NCBI RefSeq assembly: GCF_003150675.1
Contig: NZ_QGGB01000009.1
Span: 186,001 to 250,000 of the forward strand
Length of the DNA stretch: 64,000 nucleotides
From: Rhodohalobacter mucosus
Lineage (GTDB): Bacteria; Bacteroidota; Rhodothermia; Balneolales; Balneolaceae
Direction: 5' to 3'
This document shows positions 49,346 to 58,492 of the stretch, piece by piece. The notes beneath the pieces are model-generated. The model was given only the letters and a program-made list of their open reading frames with translations, searched no databases and was not told the DNA's origin. Within the stretch, counting starts at the first letter, position 1. The number at the start of each line of letters is the position of its first letter. Made by a program: the position numbers and the translations under genes.

Positions 49346-50632
49346 ATGACCGAAATTCTTATTATAGCTGCCACTGTTCTTCTGAGCGGGTTTTTTTCAG
49401 GTTCGGAAATGGCGTTTGTTACCGCCAACAGGCTCAAGGTGGAGATTGAATCACGCAGAAACTCATTGCAGGGACGGTCTATTGCCTTTTTCAGCGAGAA
49501 CCCTTCTACTTTTCTCACAACCACGCTCGTAGGCAACAACATTGTAAATGTGCTGTATGCAACGCTCATGGCCATCTACCTGGCTGAGCCGATTCAGTAT
49601 GCCTACAGCTCTCTTTTTGGATCCATGCCATCGGAAGCGGTGATATTGCTTATTCAGACAATCTTTGCATCGATTCTGATCCTTCTGTTTGGTGAAATTC
49701 TTCCGAAAGCAATTTTCCGGATACAGGCTGATTTTATGGTCAGAGCAGTAGCGATCCCCCTACGGATTCTGAATGTTGTTTTAAAACCACTCATCATGGT
49801 ATCCAATTCAGCCTCCGGCGTATTGGTGAGGCTGTTCAGCGCCGGAAGCGAAAGAAGCGACAAAGTATTTCGCCGCCAGGATGTGGAGATGATTTTCAAG
49901 GAACTTCGCGACAGCGGAGGAGGCCAGGATATCGATGAGGACGACTCAACCATACTTCATAACGTACTGGAACTATCGAATAAGCGTGTGAAGGAGACGA
50001 TGGTGCCCAGGACCGAGATCGTAGCAGTGGAGAAAAGTACATCGATTGAAGATCTTAAGAATACATTTATCTCGTCCGGTTACTCCAAAGTACCGGTCTA
50101 TCAGGATACCATTGATGATGTAATCGGGGTTGTTTTCGCATATGACATGTTCAATAACCCCTCTGCGGTTTCGGAAATACTGCGCCCTGTGAAGCTGATA
50201 CCGTCCTCTAAAAAATCGAAGGACCTTCTGCAGGAATTCCGTCAAAGCAATGTATCCGTTGCCATTGTAATAGACGAGTACGGGGGTACTGCCGGCATGG
50301 TCACGATTGAGGATCTTATAGAAGAAGTTGTGGGTGATATTCAGGATGAATATGACAAGGATGAGGACGTGATTAAAAAGATATCAGAACGTACCTATGT
50401 CATTTCAGGAAATGTGGAACTGGATGAGCTGGAAGAGAAATATCCTGAGATAGAACTCAATGAAGAGGGAGAAGATGCGTTTGAAACCCTTGCAGGCTAT
50501 ATAATAAATCACATTGGACGAATACCGAAGGTGAACGAAGAGATTCAGATTCGCGGAAACAAATTTATCATCAGCAAGGCAACCCCCAACAGGCTTGAAA
50601 CAGTAAAACTTGTTTTGGGTGAGGAAAACTGA
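49346..50632 (+). CDS. CNNM/CorC-type hemolysin family transporter
   Basis: A 428-residue membrane protein. A DUF21 (CNNM) domain with about four helices begins IIAATVLLSGFFSGSEMAFV. Two CBS motifs follow (ETMVPRTEIVAVEKSTSIED and ILRPVKLIPSSKKSKDLLQE). The C-terminal CorC/HlyC domain contains IDEYGGTAGMVTIEDLIEEV followed by VGDIQDEYD. These proteins are Mg2+/Co2+ efflux or transport factors. It lies 11 bp after the hydratase gene and 68 bp before the AAA gene. Confidence 0.92.
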   Translation: MTEILIIAATVLLSGFFSGSEMAFVTANRLKVEIESRRNSLQGRSIAFFSENPSTFLTTTLVGNNIVNVLYATLMAIYLAEPIQYAYSSLFGSMPSEAVILLIQTIFASILILLFGEILPKAIFRIQADFMVRAVAIPLRILNVVLKPLIMVSNSASGVLVRLFSAGSERSDKVFRRQDVEMIFKELRDSGGGQDIDEDDSTILHNVLELSNKRVKETMVPRTEIVAVEKSTSIEDLKNTFISSGYSKVPVYQDTIDDVIGVVFAYDMFNNPSAVSEILRPVKLIPSSKKSKDLLQEFRQSNVSVAIVIDEYGGTAGMVTIEDLIEEVVGDIQDEYDKDEDVIKKISERTYVISGNVELDELEEKYPEIELNEEGEDAFETLAGYIINHIGRIPKVNEEIQIRGNKFIISKATPNRLETVKLVLGEEN

Positions 50633-50700
50633 GGGCGATTTGCCGTATTCGCTGATTCATTCACTGCATCAGCTTCATTCTAAGGATACAAAGAAACAAT

Positions 50701-52413
50701 ATGCTAGATTACTATCCGGGCTGGGCCAGGGAATTTGCTAAGAAATACCTGAGCCGTACGCTGAACCAATTTATTCTTCATGGCAATGTACACGACCTGG
50801 TACCTGCGGGTGAGGGTGACGGGCGTAATTTTATTCGTCTGAAAACATTTCTGGCCGAAGATTTCTTTGGGGCCAGAGACATCGTCATCTTTTATGATCG
50901 TTCTTCAGGAATTTATTTCAGGGATGAAGAGTCGCAGCGTGATTTCAGCCTGGCATTATCGGGAAGGGATACAATTGCGGGCACCAATTACTCCAAAAAA
51001 CTTCCAAAGGATCCGGTGGGAGCATTTTCCGTGCTGGAACAGTACTTCAGGATCCGTCTCGACCAGCAGAAAAGCGTTGCTTTCATTGTAGACTTTTCGG
51101 AAACCATAGTTCCCGCCAACGAAGCTGGCAGCACGGGGAGCGAAGACAGGAATGCGCTCGTTTATCTCCTCAAATGGGCGCACGACTCACTATTTTTGGC
51201 TTCAGATTTTACCACGGTACTTATCACCGAAAATTTATCTGACGTCAACCGGAACCTCATTCAGAATCCGTACTCCTCAGAGATCAGAATACCGCTGCCC
51301 GATGAAGATGAGCGCCTCGAATATCTTGCTCATGAAACGGATCCGGATGAATTTGAAAAAATTTCCGACGTGCCTAAACCCGTTGTAGCGCAAATGGCGG
51401 CCGGACTGGGCTATCTGAAGCTGAAGAGCATTCTTTCGAATGCCAGGGAGAATGAGGAGAAAATCACGTTTTCTTCCCTTACGGAGACCAAAAAAGAGCT
51501 CATTGAAGCGGAGGCGTACGGTCTGCTTGAATTTGTGTCTACAGAGAGGACCCTTGATCACGTAGCAGGCCATCATTCTGTTAAAGAGCATCTTCGGGAC
51601 GCGGTTGAGGCACTTAAGAATGGCCGCCGGGATGTTCTGCCCATGGGATACCTGGTTTGCGGACCTGTGGGCACGGGTAAAACCTTTCTGGTAACTTGCT
51701 TTTCCGGTGAGGTGGGTGTTCCGATGGTGAAACTGAAGAATTTCAGAAGCCAGTGGCAGGGTGTAACCGAAGGGAACCTGGAGAAGATTTTAAACCTGCT
51801 TCGCGCAATGGCGCCGGTTGCCGTCATGATTGATGAAGCTGATGCCTATCTGGGCAATCGAAGTGCCTCGGGCGACAGCGGTGTCTCAAGCCGTGTGTTT
51901 TCTCAGATTGCCACAGCCATGAGCGATACTTCCAACCGCGGAAGGATCATCTGGTTTTTGATGACGGCACGGCCCGACCTGATGCCGGTGGATTTAAAGC
52001 GCCAGGGCCGGGCTGAAGAGCATATTGCACTTTTTCCTCCCGAAAGCGAAGAAGAAAGGGTGGAGCTTTATGAGGTGATGAAGAAGAAAACAGGGTTAAA
52101 AATGTCTGAACCTTACATTCCGAAAGCTGTAAGGAAAGGAAGTGTCCGGTACTCCGGGGCAGACATGGAAGCTGCGCTGACGCGTGCTAAATTCCGTGCC
52201 GCTTCTGCCGGAAAAACGGAGGTTGACCCGGATATGCTCGACGAGGTGTTTGATGACTTTCTGCCGCCCACGTATCCGGAAGAGGTGGAACTTCAAACCC
52301 TTGCGGCGGTAATAGAGTGCACATCGAGGGCACTATTGCCCGAGCGTTTTCGTAATTTAGGCCGTGATAAAGTTCTGAAACGAATGGAACAGCTTAAAAA
52401 AACCGCCCGGTAA
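50701..52413 (+). CDS. AAA+ ATPase with a long N-terminal domain
   Basis: A 570-residue AAA+ protein. The first ~280 residues form an unassigned alpha/beta domain that looks like a degenerate ATPase fold (LNQFILHGNVHDLVPAGEGD; AFIVDFSETIVP). The AAA core has Walker A GPVGTGKT at 321-328 and Walker B VAVMIDEAD with Asp378, a pore-type loop (FRSQWQGVTEGNLEKI), then sensor and arginine-finger segment DLMPVDLKRQGRAEEHIALF. It recalls the Ycf46-like and spastin/FtsH-like families. As the last unknown of the pspA cluster it might remodel PspA polymers; that is inference. Confidence 0.78.
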   Translation: MLDYYPGWAREFAKKYLSRTLNQFILHGNVHDLVPAGEGDGRNFIRLKTFLAEDFFGARDIVIFYDRSSGIYFRDEESQRDFSLALSGRDTIAGTNYSKKLPKDPVGAFSVLEQYFRIRLDQQKSVAFIVDFSETIVPANEAGSTGSEDRNALVYLLKWAHDSLFLASDFTTVLITENLSDVNRNLIQNPYSSEIRIPLPDEDERLEYLAHETDPDEFEKISDVPKPVVAQMAAGLGYLKLKSILSNARENEEKITFSSLTETKKELIEAEAYGLLEFVSTERTLDHVAGHHSVKEHLRDAVEALKNGRRDVLPMGYLVCGPVGTGKTFLVTCFSGEVGVPMVKLKNFRSQWQGVTEGNLEKILNLLRAMAPVAVMIDEADAYLGNRSASGDSGVSSRVFSQIATAMSDTSNRGRIIWFLMTARPDLMPVDLKRQGRAEEHIALFPPESEEERVELYEVMKKKTGLKMSEPYIPKAVRKGSVRYSGADMEAALTRAKFRAASAGKTEVDPDMLDEVFDDFLPPTYPEEVELQTLAAVIECTSRALLPERFRNLGRDKVLKRMEQLKKTAR

Positions 52414-52422
52414 ACTTTACGG

Positions 52423-53577
52423 ATGTCAAGTAAAGAAGAAATACTTTCCGAAATACGCGAAACAATCGATCGCCTGGATGAAACGATTGTAAAAGCTCTT
52501 GGTAAACGACAGCGCATCGTACAGGAGATTATTGCAGGAAAGATTGAAGATTCGAGGGATATACGCGATCCCAAAAGAGAAGAGGTACTGCTCGACAAAA
52601 TCAGAAAAATGGGCGCTGAAGAAGGTGTCGATCCCTATTTTCTGGAACAGCTCTTCCGGGAGATTATACACCATTCAGTCCGCTATCAGACACATGCTCT
52701 GGTTGACCATCAAAACAGCAAATCAGCTGAAAAAACAATACGTGTGGCCTACCAGGGTACAGATGGAGCGTTCAGCCATCAGGCAGCGATGCGTCATTTT
52801 GACCAGCGGTATGATGAAGTGGACTGTATCGGGTTCACGCGGTTCGATCAGGCTGCCGAAGCGGTGGTGCAGCAGAATGCGGACGTAGCGATACTCCCGA
52901 TTGAAAATACCACGGCGGGATCCATCAACGATACCTACGACCTGCTCGCGGATAAACATCTTTTTATCATAGGCGAAGAGGTGCTTCGGATAATTCATTG
53001 CCTTATGGCCTGTGAAAAAGTGGAGATTTCTCACATCAGAAGGGTGCTCTCGCATCCGCAGGCGATTGCACAGTGTTCAAGATTCCTGGCCGGCCTTTCG
53101 CGGTGTCATGTAGAGTCTTATTTTGATACGGCAATGGCAGCCCGGAAAGTGGGCAATGAGGGTGATCTTTCACAGGCGGCCATAGCCAGCGCATATGCAG
53201 CAGAGATATATGGCCTTCAGATATTGGAAAGGGATTTGGCTAATCAGCCCGAAAACTATACGCGGTTTGTGGTGGTTTCGCGGGAGCCCGTAGCTTGCGA
53301 TCCGCAGCTCAACTGCAAAACATCCCTGATATTTGCCACCATACATGAAAAAGGCGCACTTCTGAAAAGTTTAAATATGCTTGCCGATTGCGGTGTAAAT
53401 ATGAGCAAGCTTGAATCAAGGCCACGGCCCGGTCACCCATGGCAGTCGCTCTTTTATCTGGATCTTGAAGGCAGTAAAGACGAACCCCGCTTGGCTGAGG
53501 GGCTGAAACAACTTGAGAGAAACGCACCATTTTTTAAAATTCTGGGCAGCTATCCTGTCAGAGAAGGAAAATGGTGA
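52423..53577 (+). CDS. pheA: bifunctional chorismate mutase/prephenate dehydratase
   Basis: A 384-residue P-protein for phenylalanine synthesis. Residues ~1-90 are an AroQ-type chorismate mutase (LSEIRETIDRLDETIVKALG). The prephenate dehydratase domain follows (IRVAYQGTDGAFSHQAAMRH; ILPIENTTAGSINDTYDLL; the catalytic Thr-Arg-Phe in ENYTRFVVVS). The C-terminal ACT domain has SKLESRPRPGHPWQSLFYLD with the ESRP Phe-binding motif. It begins 9 bp after the AAA gene, so may be co-transcribed with that cluster. Confidence 0.95.
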   Translation: MSSKEEILSEIRETIDRLDETIVKALGKRQRIVQEIIAGKIEDSRDIRDPKREEVLLDKIRKMGAEEGVDPYFLEQLFREIIHHSVRYQTHALVDHQNSKSAEKTIRVAYQGTDGAFSHQAAMRHFDQRYDEVDCIGFTRFDQAAEAVVQQNADVAILPIENTTAGSINDTYDLLADKHLFIIGEEVLRIIHCLMACEKVEISHIRRVLSHPQAIAQCSRFLAGLSRCHVESYFDTAMAARKVGNEGDLSQAAIASAYAAEIYGLQILERDLANQPENYTRFVVVSREPVACDPQLNCKTSLIFATIHEKGALLKSLNMLADCGVNMSKLESRPRPGHPWQSLFYLDLEGSKDEPRLAEGLKQLERNAPFFKILGSYPVREGKW

Positions 53578-53664
53578 TGCGGATCAGCCGGTCAGCGTAT
53601 ACCTCTGCAGCCGTTCAAAGACCGGCGGTAACATGGTATTGTATAACAAACTATTGAGATCGAC

Positions 53665-56600
53665 ATGAAGTTTACGCCTTTTCGTATTTCACTGATCTAT
53701 TTCATTTTTGCACTACTCTGGATCACAACTACCGATACCATTCTGGAGTGGTTTATTGACGACATAGATGCGCTTACTCTGATGCAAACCGTTAAAGGTA
53801 TATTTTATATAACCCTTACAGCGATTGCGTTATATCTCATGATGAAAAGCCATGAGAGGTACATTTCTCAAAATGAAAAGAAGCTAAGGCAAAATGAGGA
53901 GTGGTTTTCATTAACTTCAGAGAGTGCAAATATTGCAAAATGGGAATGGTTTCCGAAAACAGGTGAAATAAAGCTGGACAATATCTGGACAAGCCTTACC
54001 GGTTATTCCACTGAGGACCTTGAGACGGGCAACATCAATGCATGGAAATCGATGCTTCATCCGGATGACGTTTCCAGGTTCGAGCATGCTATGAACGAGC
54101 ATGTATCAGGAAAGAAAAGCACATACGAATGCGAACTGAGATTAAAACATAAGGACGGCCACTGGATTCATATACTCAGCAGGGGGAAGGCCATTGAATG
54201 GGATAAGAATGATGAACCGATACGGCTTGTCGGAGCCCACATTGATATAACGGACAGAAAAGTAATTGAAGATAATCTTGCCTACCAGGCGTCCCTGTTA
54301 TCCAATGTATCGGATGCAGTACTCTCTCTTAATAAAAATATGGAGGTGGCAAGCTGGAATAAGGCGGCTGAGAGAATCTACGGCTGGAGCTACGAAGATG
54401 TAATTGGCAAGTTTGTAGATGATATGATCACCACCCGTTTTGAACCGGGTACAACGCCTGAGAGTCTTTATGAAGAACTTCTGGAAACCGGGTTTTGGGA
54501 GGGTGAACTGACCCAGACCGGTAAAGATGGGAGGGAGGTTCAGGTTCAAAGCTCCGTTACCCTGATGAGGGATTCGGAGAGTGAGATTTCTGATATTATT
54601 GCCGTAAACCGTGATATCACGGAGCGCCTTAATTACGAAAGAGAGAACAGGCTGCTTGCCAATGTGTTCAAAAAATCGAACACAGCTCTTGCCGTAAGTA
54701 GTCACGATTCTGAAAAACTTCTGCGGGTAAATCAGGCATATGCCGATTTATTCGGTTATGAACCGGAAGAGATGGTCGGCATGGATATTTACGGAAGTTT
54801 GTATCCGGAATCTGAGAGCGTACACAGAACCAAGAGAAAGAAGCGGCTTGATGAGCATGGCTCCATCACATTTGAGAGCAAATTGAAACGAAGAGACGGA
54901 GCCGAATTCTACTGTATCATCAACCTTTCAACTGTAAAGGAAAGCGACCAGGATCAGACCTATCGCATTGCAACCGTTCAGGATATTAGCAACCTGAAGA
55001 AAATTCAGGACCAGATTGTACATGAGAGACAGCGCTTTGAATTGGCAGCAAGCACCGTATCTGATGTGGTGTGGGAATGGAACCCGATTCAAAATGAGCT
55101 TTGGTGGGGAGAGGGCATTGAGACGGTAATGGGTTACTCTGAAGAAGACTATAGAGGCAAAAATCTGTTCTGGCATGAACATATTTACGAGGAAGACCGT
55201 GAGGATACCGTCAAGAGCATGGAAACTGTTGAAAACAGTGATGCAACGGAGTGGCATCGTGAATACAGGTTCCTGGCTGCAGACGGCAGCGTGAGAAACG
55301 TTCGCGACAGCGCAGTTTTAATCCGGGACGAAGAGGGAGAGCTGCTTCGTATTATCGGCGCAATGGTGGACGTTACCCGTGTGCAGGAATTTCAGGATAC
55401 ATTGAACCGTGAACGAAACCGGTTTGAGCTGATTGCGCGCAGTGCAAATGATGTTCTCTATGAGAGAAACCTGAAAACAGATGCAATCTGGTGGAGCGAA
55501 GGATGGCTGCACCGGTTTGACTACCGGGAGGGGGATATCGGGCAAACGGTTGCGTGGTGGAAGGAAAGAATACATCCTCATGATCTGGGAAAGATTGTAA
55601 CGAGCATGCAAAAGTCGATTTTGCAGAACGAGGACTCATGGTCGGGCAAATACCGTTTTCTGAACGGGAACGGGGAATACCGGATCGTACAGGACAAGGG
55701 ATATTTTGTGAAAAATGATGAAGGGAAACCATCCCAGCTGGTAGGGGCCATCTCGGACATTACATCTGACGAAATGGCAAAAATGGAGCTCAAAAAATCT
55801 GAGCAGCAGTACAGGCTTCTGTTCGAAAAAAGCCCGTTGCCGATGTACATCTATAACCCCGAGACGCTTGGCATCATTACGGTTAACCGGGCGGCTATCA
55901 ATAGGTTCGGTTACTCAGAAAGTGAGCTTAAATCCATGAAGATCTATGATCTTCACCCAATAGAAGAGCAGGAGGACGTGCTTGCTGAAATTAAGAAAAG
56001 CCTCAGGAAAAAAAGTACGGGTTTCGATGTCTGGACCCAGGTTACCAAGAACGGCGACCGGCTGATTATGGAATTATCCGGATCGCAGATATTCTATCAG
56101 GATGATATCCAGCGGCTTGTCATTGCCAAAGACGTTACAGAACGCCGTTTGGCCGAGCGACGGCTTAAAGCATCCGAAGAACAGTACAGGCTGCTTTTTG
56201 AGAAGAATCCGGTACCCATGTGGATCTATGATCCGGATACGTACAGATTTACGGCTTCAAATGACGCTGCCGGAAATAAGTACGGTTATAGTGAAGAGGA
56301 ATTTCTTCAAATGACAATTTTTGATCTGCATAAAAAAGATGAGGCAGAGTATGTGCGTAATACAGCGGATAAAAATAAGCATGCAGAAACCATTTCCTTT
56401 ACGGAATCAAAGCACCTTACCAAAAGCGGTAATCAGCTTATAGTAGAAATATCTGCTTCACATATTCTGTACAAGGAGAAGAGTCAGAGGCTGGTTATAG
56501 CAAATGATATAACAGAACAGAGAAAGGCTGAAGAGAGAGCAATCAGTGCGATTCTGGAAGGTGAAGAGAGAGAGCGTCAGCGTATTGCAAAGGATCTTCA

Positions 56601-57180
56601 TGACGGCCTGGGACAGTATCTTTCAGCTGCTAACATGAATCTGGAAACGGTTTTTGAAGATGCCACGTCACTATCCGACAATCTGGCACAGACGTTCACC
56701 AACGGTCTTGAGCTTTTGAATTATGCCATTTCAGAAACCCGCAATATTTCTCAGAATCTACTTCCAAAAGCGATCCAGGACTATGGACTGGAACTGGCGC
56801 TCGAAGCGCTGGTTAATCAGCTGAAAGGCCACAATGACATTGATTTTTACCTTTATCAAAAACTGGACGGTATTGAGATACCCGATAATATTCAGATTAA
56901 TCTGTACAGGATCGCTCAGGAAGCCATCAATAATGCCATTCGCCATGGAAAACCCGCAAAAATCAACGTACAAAATATATACTCACAGGGTGAGGTGCTT
57001 TTAACAGTGGAAGATGACGGGACAGGGTTTGATGTAGATAATGTGGGCCCGGGTGGAATCGGATTGCAGAGTATGAAAACTAGAGTTGGTGCAATGGCAG
57101 CAAATATAGATATTGTTAGTACGATGGGCAGAGGTACAATAATATCAGTAATTGTTCCACTAACAAATAATAACTCCTGA
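53665..57180 (+). CDS. membrane-anchored multi-PAS sensor histidine kinase, NarL-type (HisKA_3)
   Basis: A 1171-residue sensor kinase. Two N-terminal transmembrane helices (~7-24 and ~37-60) are followed by seven PAS/PAC units at about 75-205, 205-325, 330-450, 455-578, 580-712, 715-830 and 835-955. Repeats 4 and 5, and 6 and 7, are especially alike (LLFEKSPLPMYIYNPET against LLFEKNPVPMWIYDPDT), pointing to internal duplication. The HisKA_3 phospho-acceptor is His979 in RQRIAKDLHDGLGQYLSAAN. The ATPase domain is complete (AQEAINNAIRHGKPAK; DDGTGFD). Its regulator gene follows after 2 bp. Confidence 0.93.
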   Translation: MKFTPFRISLIYFIFALLWITTTDTILEWFIDDIDALTLMQTVKGIFYITLTAIALYLMMKSHERYISQNEKKLRQNEEWFSLTSESANIAKWEWFPKTGEIKLDNIWTSLTGYSTEDLETGNINAWKSMLHPDDVSRFEHAMNEHVSGKKSTYECELRLKHKDGHWIHILSRGKAIEWDKNDEPIRLVGAHIDITDRKVIEDNLAYQASLLSNVSDAVLSLNKNMEVASWNKAAERIYGWSYEDVIGKFVDDMITTRFEPGTTPESLYEELLETGFWEGELTQTGKDGREVQVQSSVTLMRDSESEISDIIAVNRDITERLNYERENRLLANVFKKSNTALAVSSHDSEKLLRVNQAYADLFGYEPEEMVGMDIYGSLYPESESVHRTKRKKRLDEHGSITFESKLKRRDGAEFYCIINLSTVKESDQDQTYRIATVQDISNLKKIQDQIVHERQRFELAASTVSDVVWEWNPIQNELWWGEGIETVMGYSEEDYRGKNLFWHEHIYEEDREDTVKSMETVENSDATEWHREYRFLAADGSVRNVRDSAVLIRDEEGELLRIIGAMVDVTRVQEFQDTLNRERNRFELIARSANDVLYERNLKTDAIWWSEGWLHRFDYREGDIGQTVAWWKERIHPHDLGKIVTSMQKSILQNEDSWSGKYRFLNGNGEYRIVQDKGYFVKNDEGKPSQLVGAISDITSDEMAKMELKKSEQQYRLLFEKSPLPMYIYNPETLGIITVNRAAINRFGYSESELKSMKIYDLHPIEEQEDVLAEIKKSLRKKSTGFDVWTQVTKNGDRLIMELSGSQIFYQDDIQRLVIAKDVTERRLAERRLKASEEQYRLLFEKNPVPMWIYDPDTYRFTASNDAAGNKYGYSEEEFLQMTIFDLHKKDEAEYVRNTADKNKHAETISFTESKHLTKSGNQLIVEISASHILYKEKSQRLVIANDITEQRKAEERAISAILEGEERERQRIAKDLHDGLGQYLSAANMNLETVFEDATSLSDNLAQTFTNGLELLNYAISETRNISQNLLPKAIQDYGLELALEALVNQLKGHNDIDFYLYQKLDGIEIPDNIQINLYRIAQEAINNAIRHGKPAKINVQNIYSQGEVLLTVEDDGTGFDVDNVGPGGIGLQSMKTRVGAMAANIDIVSTMGRGTIISVIVPLTNNNS

Positions 57181-57182
57181 TT

Positions 57183-57842
57183 ATGGCAAACATTAAGATT
57201 CTTCTTGCTGATGACCATAAGATAGTTCGAGACGGAATTAAGCTGATGCTAGAATCTCAGGCGGGAATCGATGTGGTTGCAGAGGCAGAAGATGGAATGG
57301 AGGTGCTAAAGAAGCTTGACCACCAGGTTGTGGATCTGATTGTGATGGACATCAATATGCCTGAAATGGACGGTATTACAGCCACCCGTGCCATAAAGGA
57401 AAAGTACCCGGATTTGAAGGTTCTGGCACTTACCATGAGCAACGATGATCTGCATATCCGCCAGATGATCCAGGCGGGAGCTTCCGGTTACATCATGAAA
57501 AGCGCAGGCCGCAATGAGCTGAAAGAGGCGATTCATACCATCATGGACGGTAAGCACTATTTCAGTGATGAGGCTACCCAAAGTATCATGATGGACCTGG
57601 TTAAGGGCAAGGGAAAATCATCAAGCCCGGATCCAATTCACATTACTGACCGGGAACTGGAAATTCTTGAATTGATCGTTCAGGAGTACACAAACCAGGA
57701 GATCGCAGAAAAGCTCTATATCAGCAGCCGTACGGTGGATGCACACCGCAGAAATCTGCTCCAAAAGACGGGGGCACGCAACACAGCCGGCCTTGTTAAA
57801 TATGCATTTCAGCATAACCTTGTTTCTCCGAAAGACGAGTAG
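57183..57842 (+). CDS. NarL/LuxR-family response regulator
   Basis: A 219-residue regulator and certain partner of the upstream kinase, from the 2-bp spacing. The receiver has the acidic pair in LLADDHKIVRDG, phospho-Asp in LIVMDINMPEMDG (~Asp55), Thr in ALTMSNDD and Lys in GYIMKSAGRNEL. The LuxR-type HTH is ITDRELEILELIVQEYTNQE followed by IAEKLYISSRTVDAHRRNL. It should activate target promoters when phosphorylated. A 110-bp gap then leads to a lone receiver. Confidence 0.96.
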   Translation: MANIKILLADDHKIVRDGIKLMLESQAGIDVVAEAEDGMEVLKKLDHQVVDLIVMDINMPEMDGITATRAIKEKYPDLKVLALTMSNDDLHIRQMIQAGASGYIMKSAGRNELKEAIHTIMDGKHYFSDEATQSIMMDLVKGKGKSSSPDPIHITDRELEILELIVQEYTNQEIAEKLYISSRTVDAHRRNLLQKTGARNTAGLVKYAFQHNLVSPKDE

Positions 57843-57952
57843 ATTCTGCTGCATTCATAAAAAACTATGTAGGTAGAAACACTTAAGCTATTCCGGTGAA
57901 TTTAGGCTCTTTGCCCTATAGAGTAATTCTCTGCCCTGCAGTAGCTTGAAGT

Positions 57953-58360
57953 ATGGCCCCGGGCAACGAACTCCATATCACCATAATAAGTCAGAAATCA
58001 CCCAGAGCAGCTGTGCTGAAACGTACGATAACCGACGCAATGGGAGATCATGCATCGGTTGAAATTCAGGACGCTGAAGAGATGAAAAAGAGAGATAATG
58101 ACCTTGAAACGGATATTTGCATTGTCGATTTAATGAGTTCCAGGGATACGGCCCGAACCACAATCACAGGGGTCAGAGAGTTATTTCCAAGGGCGGGAAT
58201 TATTGCCATGCATATCTATACAACTGCAGAGCTTGTGCGGCCGCTGATCGAACAGGGAGCCGACGGATACCTGACATACGACCCTTCCAGAAAGGAATTG
58301 GTGGGCTCTATCCGGGAAGTGGCTGCCGGAAATAAATATCTTCCCGCTTTCATCAGTTAG
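57953..58360 (+). CDS. stand-alone degenerate receiver-domain protein
   Basis: A 135-residue protein with the receiver fold but no effector domain. It aligns with NarL-type receivers (phospho-Asp equivalent in ICIVDLMSS; QGADGYLTYDPSRKELVGSI). The acidic pair of strand 1 is replaced by polar residues (IISQKSPRAA), and the conserved Lys is lost (GYLTYD in place of GYLLKD-type). It is therefore probably a phosphorylation-independent pseudo-receiver. It lies between a full two-component pair and a degenerate kinase, so it may be an adaptor in the same network. Confidence 0.75.
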   Translation: MAPGNELHITIISQKSPRAAVLKRTITDAMGDHASVEIQDAEEMKKRDNDLETDICIVDLMSSRDTARTTITGVRELFPRAGIIAMHIYTTAELVRPLIEQGADGYLTYDPSRKELVGSIREVAAGNKYLPAFIS

Positions 58361-58492
58361 ACATAAACACCTAGGTTTATAAAGCTTGCTTTGTACGCAT
58401 CTTAACAGGAAATAAATTAAGATTTTTACGTCTGTTGCCGAAAAGTATAAGTGACGAGATTGTGCGCTAACGGGTTCGTAAACGATTATAAA

